In this document: in pieces, positions 9,098-16,554 of the stretch
Layout: each line of letters begins with the position of its first letter
How positions within the stretch are numbered: position 1 is the first letter of the stretch
Source of the DNA: Acidimicrobiia bacterium
GTDB taxonomy: Bacteria > Actinomycetota > Acidimicrobiia > Acidimicrobiales > AC-14
Length of the DNA: 53,378 nucleotides
Assembly: GCA_023265025.1 (NCBI GenBank)
Contig: JAHFUP010000032.1
Coordinates: 1-53,378 of the forward strand
Reading direction: 5' to 3'
Notes under the pieces: model-generated
The model's input: only the letters and a program-made list of their open reading frames with translations
Database searches by the model: none
What the model was told of the DNA's origin: nothing
Position numbers and translations under genes: made by a program

Positions 9098-10753
9098 TTA
9101 CGGCATGTGCGAGACGGTGGCGGTGTAGCTGCCGCTCGAGCCGCCGACCACCAACCGGTAGGTGCCGGCAGCCGGCCCGGAGACCGTCACCGTGCGGGTG
9201 CCCATGCCCGAGGTCGTGGCGATGAGGGCGCCGCTGGGTGCGTACAGGGAGGAGGTCACCGTCTTGTTGTTCGGGCCCTTGATCGTGACCGTCATGGACC
9301 CGGCGCCGGAGTCGAAGGTGTGGGTGATCGACCGGACCCGGTTCGAGAACGAGCCGCTGAAGGTGTTGGTGACCGGGGCGTTGGGGTCGGTCACCGTGAC
9401 CGTCATCGTGTCGCTCGCCGAAAGCTGGGTGTCGCCGGCGGTGAGGGACAGCGTGTAGGTGCCGGCCATGGAGAACCCGGCGGTGGTGTCGACGCTGGAC
9501 GTACTGGCGAAGGTGACCGTGCCGGGGCCGGCGGCCTTGGCCCACGTCGAGGTGACCGGGGCGCCGGCCGGGAGGCCGTCGTCGGACACGGTGCCGTCGA
9601 GCGACGCCTCGGCGCCGAGCTGGGCCGAGCGGTCCGGTCCGGCATTGACAGTTGGCGCCGCGTTGGTCGGCTGGCCGGTGGCACCACGGATGAGGAAGCG
9701 GCTGTCGAAGGTGTTCCAGTGGGTCGACAGGTACGTGCCCGCCGCCGGCGTGCCGGCCAGGAAGTAGTCGTCGTGGTTGCAGTCGAACCAGCGGCTGTCA
9801 CGGCTGCCGCAGACGTACTGCATCACGACCGGTCCGCTGCCGTCGTCGTCGTAGCACATCTCGTCGTTCTCGTCCCAGCAGTGGAAGCCGGCGGTGGCGT
9901 GGGGGGCGCCGGGCTGGACGCCGCCCAGGTTGTGCATCAGCTCGTGCGACTCGCCGTAGCCCCAGCAGCCGGCGTCGACCCGACCGAAGGCGGTGTAGTA
10001 GCCGTTGTTGGCGTTGCCCTGGCCGGGCTGGCTGTCGCTGTAAATCTGGCCGATCCCGCAGAGGACGTTGGCGTCCATCCACACCATGTAACGGCGGTCG
10101 GCCCGGGTGTAGCCCCTGGCCCGCAGCTCGTTCATGGTGTTCGAGAAGTTGTCGTCGGCGGTGCTGGACAGGACCTCATGGCGGACGACGACGGCGCAGC
10201 TGGTGCCGTCGGCCGCGGTCACGAAGGGCAGGTGGACCTCGCCACCGGACTCGGCGGCAGACGAGCGGTACTGCCACTCCATGTAGGGGGCGTAGCTGGT
10301 CTGGATCATGGGGGCGATCGAGGCGTAGCGGTCGGTGCCGCCGGCGGTGGCGTAGATGGCCTCGACGCGGAAGCCGGACGTGCCGTCGCCGCTGCAGGCG
10401 ATGCCGTTGCCGTTGGTGCCGGGCCCGGGGGCCGGCGCCGGGAGGGTGGCGGTCATCTGGGCCAGCTTGTCGGTGGCCACCGGCACGCGGACGTCGACGT
10501 TGGCCGGCGCCGGGTCGGGGCCGTGGGTGCAGCCCAGCACCTCGTTCGCCCGACCACGGATCTCATAGCCGCCCTGGCAGCGGTTCGCCGCCGAGCCGGG
10601 GACCAGCCCGTCCCATACCAGGCCACGCGCCCGGTCGTTCGGCGGCACCGTCTGGGCCGCGCCGGCGCCGGGCGTGACCCCGGCCAGAGCTGCGGCAGAG
10701 AGGACCGCCGCGGCGATGATCTTCCAGATTGAGCGCCTGCCGTTGGTTCGCAT
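9098..10753 (-). CDS. secreted zinc-metallopeptidase-like protein with PKD and C-terminal beta domains
   Basis: The 551-residue protein has a signal peptide (basic start, hydrophobic 8-28, AGAAQ). A catalytic-like region of about 350 residues follows, with the zinc motif GESHELMHNLGG at about 290. Next come a PKD/Ig-like domain (APTVNAGPDRSAQLG onwards, about 370-455) and a C-terminal beta domain of the pre-peptidase or carbohydrate-binding type (about 460-551). The metzincin pattern HExxHxxGxxH is not complete: Gln occupies the third-ligand position, and a His occurs five residues later. A MQY segment could serve as the Met-turn. Many Cys residues suggest disulfides. The ATG at 10753 has GGAAG 5 nt upstream. 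It probably acts on extracellular or surface protein. Confidence 0.75.
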   Translation of the reverse strand: MRTNGRRSIWKIIAAAVLSAAALAGVTPGAGAAQTVPPNDRARGLVWDGLVPGSAANRCQGGYEIRGRANEVLGCTHGPDPAPANVDVRVPVATDKLAQMTATLPAPAPGPGTNGNGIACSGDGTSGFRVEAIYATAGGTDRYASIAPMIQTSYAPYMEWQYRSSAAESGGEVHLPFVTAADGTSCAVVVRHEVLSSTADDNFSNTMNELRARGYTRADRRYMVWMDANVLCGIGQIYSDSQPGQGNANNGYYTAFGRVDAGCWGYGESHELMHNLGGVQPGAPHATAGFHCWDENDEMCYDDDGSGPVVMQYVCGSRDSRWFDCNHDDYFLAGTPAAGTYLSTHWNTFDSRFLIRGATGQPTNAAPTVNAGPDRSAQLGAEASLDGTVSDDGLPAGAPVTSTWAKAAGPGTVTFASTSSVDTTAGFSMAGTYTLSLTAGDTQLSASDTMTVTVTDPNAPVTNTFSGSFSNRVRSITHTFDSGAGSMTVTIKGPNNKTVTSSLYAPSGALIATTSGMGTRTVTVSGPAAGTYRLVVGGSSGSYTATVSHMP

Positions 10754-10815
10754 CCGCACTTCCTCGACACAACGGAGACACAACTTGAACCGCTGATGCG
10801 TTCACATCAAACGGC

Positions 10816-11412
10816 CTAGATAACGACAGTGAGCGCGTCCGGTTCCACGCGCACCGAGATCACTCTAGCCGTTCCTACATTGGTGTTGTCAATACGTACG
10901 GTGAGCGGGTGCTCCAGCTCGACCTGCAGGGCGCCGGTACGGCGCTCGCGGATGTTCGGGTGGGGCAGGTGGGCGCCGTGGTGCAGCCGCGATCGCACCG
11001 CCAGCAGCTGGCCCACCGGCAGATGGGCGTCGTAGGTGTCCAACAGGCCGTCGTTGGGATGGGCCCGTGGACCGACGTTCCAGCGGCCGATCCACTGGGC
11101 GTTCATGGCCACGAAGGCGCGCGTCCACCGTCGGTTGCGGGCGACGAGGTGGGCGACGAAGAGGTGCAGGCGGCCGTCGAGCAGGGCCTCCCCCAGGTCG
11201 ACCGTGAACCGGACGCCATGGAGCTCACCGCCGCCACCGCCGCCGAGGGTCCGACACAGGTCGCCACCGAGCAGCCCGAGGGCGGGGAACGGCCGGCGCT
11301 CCTTGCGGGCGGCCCACAGGACGTGCCCCGCCTCGGCGTCGGAGCCGACGATGACCCCGCCGGCGGGCAGCTCGCCGGGCTCGCCCCAGGGCTGGCCTTT
11401 CGCGATGGGCAC
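10816..11412 (-). CDS. diacylglycerol-kinase-like (LCB5/YegS-type) C-terminal domain protein
   Basis: This 198-residue protein resembles the C-terminal beta-rich half of YegS/diacylglycerol-kinase-family lipid kinases, in particular the stretch RWNVGPRAHPNDGLLD followed by an all-beta tail. The N-terminal nucleotide-binding domain with its GGDGT motif is absent, so it is unlikely to be an active kinase alone. It might bind lipid or be a remnant of a longer gene. The start is a GTG that overlaps the helicase TAG by one base, so it is read after the helicase on the same transcript. Confidence 0.6.
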   Translation of the reverse strand: MPIAKGQPWGEPGELPAGGVIVGSDAEAGHVLWAARKERRPFPALGLLGGDLCRTLGGGGGGELHGVRFTVDLGEALLDGRLHLFVAHLVARNRRWTRAFVAMNAQWIGRWNVGPRAHPNDGLLDTYDAHLPVGQLLAVRSRLHHGAHLPHPNIRERRTGALQVELEHPLTVRIDNTNVGTARVISVRVEPDALTVVI

Positions 11413-14045
11413 TAGGAGCCGACGACGGAGGAAGCAGCCACCACGCCGCGGAAGAGCCGGTCGGCGGCGTCACGGGCCGCCTTGGCCGTCGCCGGCTCCG
11501 GGGCCATCTGGCCGAGCTGGCGGACCAGGTCGATGAGCTGCTTGACGTTGCGGACGAAGTCGCCCCCGGAGACGCCCTCGTCGACGATCACCTCGGACAG
11601 CTCCTCGCCGGCGGCCCACCCGTGGGCGTGGGCGACGAAGCCGGGGTCGGGCCGGCGGGTGAGCGGCAGGCCGGCTTCCTCCTCGGCCAGATTGAGCTCG
11701 GTGGCCATGGCGTCGAGCTCGGCCCACCGCCGCTTCAGTCGGGACGACGGGAACCACGGCTCCTCGGGCCGGCCGTCGTTCCGCCTGGCCTCGTAGGTGA
11801 ACGTCGAGGCCAGCGCCGCCACCGCGGTGGCGTCGAGCTGATCGAACAGGCCGCCACGCAGCGCCTCGGCCACCAGGAGATCGCACTCGTGGTAGATGCG
11901 GGCGAGCATTTCCCCACCCTCGGTGAGCGACCACCCGGCGACGTACCCCCACGCCTCCAGCACCCGCAGGACCCGGTCGAACTGATGCCCGAGCGACTCA
12001 GTCCGCCCCTGAATCCGGCGCTCCAGCCGCCGGCGGTCCTTCTCCAGCCGGTCGGCCCGCTCGGCCGCCCGCAGGTGCTTGCGCACGTCGGGGCACGAGG
12101 CGACCGCCAGATTTTCGGGTGATCGCTCCTCCACCGACGAACTGGTGACACTTCGACCGGCTCTGGCGTGTCCGTTCGTCACCGGTTGGGAGGGACGGAG
12201 GCGGGCCAGGGCCTGGGCCACCTCGCGACGGAACGTCGGGTTGCGGGGTGAGTAGGGCGCCGGCAGCTCGACGCGGCCCACGGTGCGGGGTGGGAAGCGG
12301 AAGTCGCGTGCCGACAGGGTGAGGTAGCGGCGCTCGGGGGTGAGGGCGCCGATGCGGACGTCGTCGCCCCGGCGGTTGGCGGTGGAGATGACGGCGACCC
12401 GGCCGGCGGACTTGCCGCCGGAGACCATCAGCACGTCGCCCGGCTTGAGCCGTTCCAGGGCGGCGACCACGCCGCTGCGGGCCGAGGCCCGGCGGGGCGG
12501 GCCGTCGTCGTCCTCCCGGAGCAGCCGGCGGTACTCCTCGACGTCGCCCAGCTCGCAGCCGGCGTCCCGCCGGGCGGTGGCCAGGAGCTGGCCGGTGCGC
12601 TCCACCTGGGCCTCCAGGCGGACGACGTCGCGATCGGACGTGAACTGGGCGAAGGAGAGGTTCAGCAGGTGGCGGGCGGACTCGGGCGCGTAGCGGCGGA
12701 CGAGGTTGGCGGCCATGTTGTACGTCGGCCGGAAGGACGACCGCAGGGCGTAGGTCCGGGTCGACGCCAGGCCGGCGACCTGGTCGAACGGCACGTATGG
12801 CGACCAGAGCACGACGGCGTACCCGATGTCGTCGATCCCCCGCCGGCCGGCCCGGCCGGTGAGCTGGGTGTACTCCCCCGGCGTCAGGAACTCGTGGCGC
12901 TCGCCGGTGAACTTCGACAGCTTCTCGATGACCACCGACCGGGCCGGCATGTTGATGCCCAGGGCCAGGGTCTCGGTGGCGAAGACGGCCTTGACCAGGC
13001 CGGCGGAGAAGCAGGCCTCGACCGTCTCCTTGAACGGTGGGACCATGCCGGCGTGGTGGGCGGCCAGCCCGGCTTCGAGGGCCGCGAGCCACCGGCCGTA
13101 GCCGAGGACGCCCAGGTCGTCGTCGGTGAGGATCTCGGTGCGGGCCTCGGCGATGGCCCGGATCTCCGCCGCCTCCTCGGGCGTGGTCAGTCGCAGGCCG
13201 GCGTCGAGGCACTGCTTGACCGCGTCGTCGCACGCGGCCCGGCTGAAGATGAAGTAGATCGCCGGCAGCATCCCCTCGTCCCAGAGCCGGTCGACGACCT
13301 CGGCCCGCCGGGGCGTGTGCAGTCGGGCCCGGGGATGGGCCCGCCACCGGTCGCCCGGGTGGGCGGGCCGCGACTCCAGCCGGAGGGCCTCGGGGTTGGG
13401 CTTGCCTTCCAGGAAGGTCGGCATGAGCCGCAGCTCATCGGCTTCCCGATCACCCACCATGTACAGGTGGTTCAGGGTGACCGGCCGCTTCTCCTCGATG
13501 ATGGCGGTCGTCGCCCCCCGGACGGTCTGGATCCAGTCGGCGAACTCCTCGGCGTTCGACACCGTGGCCGACAGGCAGACCAGGTCGACCTCCGGCGGGG
13601 TGTGGATGATGACCTCCTCCCACACCGGGCCCCGGTAGCGGTCCTGGAGGTAGTGGACCTCGTCGAGGACGACGTAGCGCAGGCCGTCGAGGGTGGAAGA
13701 CGCGGCGTAGATCATGTTCCGCAGGACCTCGGTGGTCATGACCACCACCGGGGCGTCGCCGTTGATGGAGTTGTCGCCGGTCAGGAGCCCGACCTTCTCG
13801 GGCCCGTGGCGGCGGGACAGGTCGCCGAACTTCTGGTTGGACAGGGCCTTCAGGGGCGTCGTGTAGAAGGTCTTTCCGCCCTCGGCGAGGGCCTTGGCCA
13901 CCGCGTATTCGGCGACCACCGTCTTGCCCGAGCCGGTCGGGGCGGCCACGAGGACCGACCGGCCGGCGTCGAGGGCGTCGAGGGCCTGGACCTGGAAGTC
14001 GTCGAGGCCGAACGCGTAGGTGGCCGCGAACTCGTCGCGGGTCAC
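11412..14045 (-). CDS. Ski2/Mtr4-like DEVH-box RNA helicase
   Basis: The 877-residue superfamily 2 helicase has the full motif set: AAPTGSGKTVVAEYA (I), TPLKALSNQKF (Ia), VLDEVHYLQD (II), LSATVSNAEEF (III), a domain-2 segment FATETLALGINMPA, and QLTGRAGRRGID (VI). A beta-rich middle region and the helical DSHCT domain follow (SLTEGGEMLARIYHECDLL onwards). Actinobacteria carry this helicase next to tat genes; a role in RNA turnover is assumed from Ski2/Mtr4 relatives. The GTG at 14045 overlaps the tatC stop (GTGA), so translation is coupled. A palindromic repeat at 12132-12187 adds about 20 residues in frame, just before the conserved CPDVRKHLRAAERADRL segment. Confidence 0.92.
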   Translation of the reverse strand: MTRDEFAATYAFGLDDFQVQALDALDAGRSVLVAAPTGSGKTVVAEYAVAKALAEGGKTFYTTPLKALSNQKFGDLSRRHGPEKVGLLTGDNSINGDAPVVVMTTEVLRNMIYAASSTLDGLRYVVLDEVHYLQDRYRGPVWEEVIIHTPPEVDLVCLSATVSNAEEFADWIQTVRGATTAIIEEKRPVTLNHLYMVGDREADELRLMPTFLEGKPNPEALRLESRPAHPGDRWRAHPRARLHTPRRAEVVDRLWDEGMLPAIYFIFSRAACDDAVKQCLDAGLRLTTPEEAAEIRAIAEARTEILTDDDLGVLGYGRWLAALEAGLAAHHAGMVPPFKETVEACFSAGLVKAVFATETLALGINMPARSVVIEKLSKFTGERHEFLTPGEYTQLTGRAGRRGIDDIGYAVVLWSPYVPFDQVAGLASTRTYALRSSFRPTYNMAANLVRRYAPESARHLLNLSFAQFTSDRDVVRLEAQVERTGQLLATARRDAGCELGDVEEYRRLLREDDDGPPRRASARSGVVAALERLKPGDVLMVSGGKSAGRVAVISTANRRGDDVRIGALTPERRYLTLSARDFRFPPRTVGRVELPAPYSPRNPTFRREVAQALARLRPSQPVTNGHARAGRSVTSSSVEERSPENLAVASCPDVRKHLRAAERADRLEKDRRRLERRIQGRTESLGHQFDRVLRVLEAWGYVAGWSLTEGGEMLARIYHECDLLVAEALRGGLFDQLDATAVAALASTFTYEARRNDGRPEEPWFPSSRLKRRWAELDAMATELNLAEEEAGLPLTRRPDPGFVAHAHGWAAGEELSEVIVDEGVSGGDFVRNVKQLIDLVRQLGQMAPEPATAKAARDAADRLFRGVVAASSVVGS
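12132..12187. repeat. palindromic (REP-like) repeat, degenerate copy 2, inside the helicase gene
   Basis: The sequence shares CGAACTGGTGACAC and CCGTTCGT..CACC(G)GTT with the intergenic palindrome at 9028-9085. Relative to copy 1, the left arm has extra bases and the right arm lacks two. It lies inside the helicase reading frame without breaking it and encodes a hydrophilic Ser/Arg-rich stretch at a domain junction. Confidence 0.65.
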
Positions 14046-14776
14046 TTCTTCAGCAGCCGGCCGATGAGGATCGACGCTTCGTAGAAGAGGTACATGGGCA
14101 CCACCATGGCGAACAGGGAGTAGGGGTCCTGGCTGGGTGTGATGACGGCGGCCACGGCGACGATCACGACGATGGCCGGCCGGCGCCACTTGCGCAGCTT
14201 GCGACTGGTCACGACCCCGGCCAGCTCCAGGAAGATCAGCAGGATCGGGAACTCGAAGGCCACCCCGAAGGCGATGATCATCAGGATGACCAGGCTGAGG
14301 AACTTCGAGGCGCTGAACAGCGGGGTTAGCTGGTCGCCACCGACGCCGACGAGGAACCGCAGGGCGGACTCGAAGGTGTACAGGGCGACGGCGGCGCCCA
14401 AGGCGAAGAGCAGGATCGACGCGATGATGAACGGGACCGCGTAGCGCTTCTCCTTCTTGTGCAGCCCCGGCGTGATGAAGCGCCAGAGCTGCCAAAGGAC
14501 CACCGGCGAGGCGAGAAAGCCGCCGCTCCACGCCGCCACCTTGAGGCGGGTGGCGAACGCCTCGAGGGGGTCGAAGAACACAAAGTCGGTCTTCCCGGTG
14601 ACCTCGGTGTACGGCCGGATCAGGATCGTCAGTATCCGGTTGTAGAGGATGAAGCCGACGATCGCCCCCACGACGAGGGCGAGGACGGAGATGATCAGGC
14701 GGCGGCGGAGCTCGGCGAGGTGCTCGACCAGCGGCATCCGGTCGCCGGCATCCTCATCGGGGTCCCGCTCCGGCAC
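14042..14776 (-). CDS. tatC: Sec-independent protein translocase subunit TatC
   Basis: The 244-residue inner-membrane protein is the Tat receptor core that recognises twin-arginine signal peptides with TatA/B. It begins with the conserved MPLVEHLAELRRRL segment before the first helix and shows six hydrophobic spans, among them ISVLALVVGAIVGFILYN, FITPGLHKKEKRYA with its following helix, and IAFGVAFEFPILLIFLELAG. The length is typical. The assigned start is a GTG at 14776; an in-frame TAG lies a short way upstream, and an internal ATG (MPLVEH) is an alternative. It follows tatA by 36 nt and overlaps the helicase gene by 4 nt. Confidence 0.95.
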   Translation of the reverse strand: MPERDPDEDAGDRMPLVEHLAELRRRLIISVLALVVGAIVGFILYNRILTILIRPYTEVTGKTDFVFFDPLEAFATRLKVAAWSGGFLASPVVLWQLWRFITPGLHKKEKRYAVPFIIASILLFALGAAVALYTFESALRFLVGVGGDQLTPLFSASKFLSLVILMIIAFGVAFEFPILLIFLELAGVVTSRKLRKWRRPAIVVIVAVAAVITPSQDPYSLFAMVVPMYLFYEASILIGRLLKK

Positions 14777-14812
14777 CTCGGGGTCGTCGGAGATGATGGC
14801 GATGGTCGAGCC

Positions 14813-15277
14813 CTAGGTGGCGGGAGGCTCGCCGGCGGCCGCGGCCGGCGGCTCGGGGGGCGGCGCCGGGGTCGGACGGTCCCACGGCGTCCAGTCGGCG
14901 GGCGACGACGTGTCGACCTCGGCGTGGCTGCCGGCGGTGGTCGTGGCGGTGCCGTTGGTCTCCGCCGGCGGAGCCGTACCGTTGGTCGGGCCCGGCGGCG
15001 ACATCGAACCCTCGTCGGGCGGCGGGGCGGTCTCGGCCGGCACCATCGGGATCGGCGGCGGGTCGTAGCCCGGCTGGGGCTGGGAGTAGGACGGCCGTGC
15101 CGTGTCGGGCTCGATGGCACTGCGGATCTCGTTCTGGAAGCCCTGCGACCACTTTCGGACCTCGGCGAGGGCTTTGCCGACCTGGCGACCGGCCTCGGGC
15201 AGCCGCTTCGGGCCGAGGACGATCAGGGCCACGACGAGGATCACCATGATCTCCGCCGGTCCCAGCGAGGTGGGCAA
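14813..15277 (-). CDS. tatA: twin-arginine translocase TatA/TatB-like subunit
   Basis: This 154-residue protein has the TatA/B layout. A short N-terminal helix (SLGPAEIMVILVVALIVLGP) contains the conserved Glu-Ile and Gly-Pro hinge. It is followed by KRLPEAGRQVGKALAEVRKW as amphipathic helix and a long Pro/Thr-rich tail. The tail of about 90 low-complexity residues is longer than in most TatA proteins and closer to TatB. The start is a TTG at 15277, supported by GGAAGG about 7 nt upstream. It is the first gene of a tatA-tatC-helicase-lipid-kinase-like cluster. Confidence 0.88.
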   Translation of the reverse strand: MPTSLGPAEIMVILVVALIVLGPKRLPEAGRQVGKALAEVRKWSQGFQNEIRSAIEPDTARPSYSQPQPGYDPPPIPMVPAETAPPPDEGSMSPPGPTNGTAPPAETNGTATTTAGSHAEVDTSSPADWTPWDRPTPAPPPEPPAAAAGEPPAT

Positions 15278-15322
15278 AGTCGGTCCTTCCCGGCGGATCG
15301 ACGACCCGCCTCGTCGCCGATG

Positions 15323-15535
15323 CTACTGGCGGTGCGTCTCGTCGACGGTCGCCCCCAGGCGGGCGACCTCCTCCTGCACCGAGTTCAGCTTGGCGCCGGC
15401 GTCGGCCAGGTCGGTCATCGCCGTCCGCAGCTCCCGGATGGACTTGGAGAGGCGGCTGAACGAGCGGATCATGAAGAATCCGCCCACCAGCATGACCGGG
15501 ATGAGCAACAGCCAGAGCGCCTCCATGGGCTCCAT
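15323..15535 (-). CDS. small membrane protein with coiled coil (DUF948-like)
   Basis: The 70-residue protein has one transmembrane helix (LWLLLIPVMLVGGFFMI) followed by an amphipathic helix with heptad-like spacing (SFSRLSKSIRELRTAMTDLA and on). It resembles DUF948-type proteins found near tat genes; its function is unknown. It lies 45 nt upstream of tatA in the same orientation. Starts at 15535 or 15526 are both possible. Confidence 0.65.
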   Translation of the reverse strand: MEPMEALWLLLIPVMLVGGFFMIRSFSRLSKSIRELRTAMTDLADAGAKLNSVQEEVARLGATVDETHRQ

Positions 15536-15557
15536 GGTACCCGCCAGTCGCTTCTAG

Positions 15558-16271
15558 AGTCCCTGCATCATCGAGTCGCTCCGGACGCCGCCGATCGCCT
15601 TCGCCCACCGGGGCGGGCGGGCCCACGCGACCGACAACACCATCGAGGCGTTCAGGCTGGCCTTGCGGTTGGGGGCGACCGGCCTGGAGAGCGACGTCTG
15701 GCTGACCGCCGACGGCGCCGCCGTCCTCGACCACGACGGGAAGGTGAAGGTGGGCCTCCGCAACCGGCCCATCGCCTCGATGGTGCGGGCCGCGCTCCCA
15801 GCCCACGTCCCTACCCTCGAAGACCTCTACGCCACCTGCGGCACCGACTTCGAGCTGTCCCTCGACGTCAAGGACCCCCAAGTGGCCGCAACCGTGGTCG
15901 CGGTGGCCCGGGCCGCCGGCGGCGATGCCCCCCGGCGGCTGTGGCTCTGCCATCCCGACTGGGAGTTGCTGAAGGGATGGCGGGAGGCTCTGGCCGACAT
16001 CCACCTGGTGGACAGCACCAAGCTGAGGATGATGCGCCAGGGGCCGGAGCGGCGGGCCGCCCAGCTCGCGGCCGCCGGCATCGACGCAGTCAACCTGTTC
16101 CACGAGGAGTGGAGCGGTGGCCTCACCACGCTGTTCCACCGCTTCGGCGTCCTCACCTTTGGATGGGGCGCCCAGCACGAGCGCGAGATCCGCAACCTGC
16201 TCAAGAAGGGGATCGACGGGGTGTTCAGCGATCACGTCGACCGGATGGTCGACGCCTTCGGCCTGGCCTGA
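15558..16271 (+). CDS. glycerophosphodiester phosphodiesterase-like protein, start codon unresolved
   Basis: The frame encodes a GDPD-family TIM barrel: AFAHRGG near the N-terminus, DNTIEAF where relatives have ENT, LESDVW, VLDHDG, SLDVKDP and a C-terminal GVFSDHVDRMV. These enzymes hydrolyse glycerophosphodiesters to glycerol-3-phosphate and an alcohol. Homology clearly starts near 15582, but no ATG, GTG or TTG exists in frame between the TAG at 15555-15557 and a TTG at 15663. Starting at the TTG would remove the catalytic HRG. Either initiation is at a rare codon (ATC at 15567 or 15570), or the TAG is a sequence error or nonsense mutation. Two ATGs (15525, 15534) lie just before it in frame. 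The entry starts at the first codon after the TAG. Confidence 0.7.
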   Translation, partial: SPCIIESLRTPPIAFAHRGGRAHATDNTIEAFRLALRLGATGLESDVWLTADGAAVLDHDGKVKVGLRNRPIASMVRAALPAHVPTLEDLYATCGTDFELSLDVKDPQVAATVVAVARAAGGDAPRRLWLCHPDWELLKGWREALADIHLVDSTKLRMMRQGPERRAAQLAAAGIDAVNLFHEEWSGGLTTLFHRFGVLTFGWGAQHEREIRNLLKKGIDGVFSDHVDRMVDAFGLA

Positions 16272-16277
16272 CCCGGG

Positions 16278-16442
16278 CTACCGCACGAGGGTGGCGACCT
16301 CGGGTGCCGGGGCGGCCTCGGCCACCTGCCACTCGACGAAGAACTCGTCGTCGAAGGCGGTGAACACATCCGGGAGCGGCCCGTCCAAGGGCTGGGGTCG
16401 CACGTGGAGGGGGAGGATGGCGGCGCCGTCGATGCCGGTCAA
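16278..16442 (-). CDS. small hypothetical protein, TTG start
   Basis: The 54-residue frame starts at a TTG preceded by GGAGA about 7 nt upstream. It encodes a compact acidic and hydrophobic sequence (AAILPLHVRPQPLDGPLPDV, then FDDEFFVEWQV) with codon use like neighbouring genes. The region would otherwise be a gap of about 280 nt. No family is recognised; the frame remains open upstream, so it could also be the end of a decayed longer gene. The rest of the gap (16443-16554) shows nothing I can name. Confidence 0.4.
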   Translation of the reverse strand: MTGIDGAAILPLHVRPQPLDGPLPDVFTAFDDEFFVEWQVAEAAPAPEVATLVR

Positions 16443-16554
16443 ACAGAGTCTCCGATACTGATGCCGAAGTGAGCGTGGAATGACGCGGGGCTACGAGCTC
16501 AACCTTGCGTCCAGTTTACATCTTGTCCACAGCCGGTAGCAGGTCGGATCCGGC

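Noticed and set aside
10794-10809. TGATGCGTTCACATCA as an operator upstream of the secreted metallopeptidase gene
   Set aside because: The palindrome is imperfect in the centre, no promoter is clear beside it and no known operator matches.
11412-14531. Helicase frame extended to 14531
   Set aside because: The extra residues are the shadow of tatC; the GTG at 14045 overlapping the tatC stop is the natural start.
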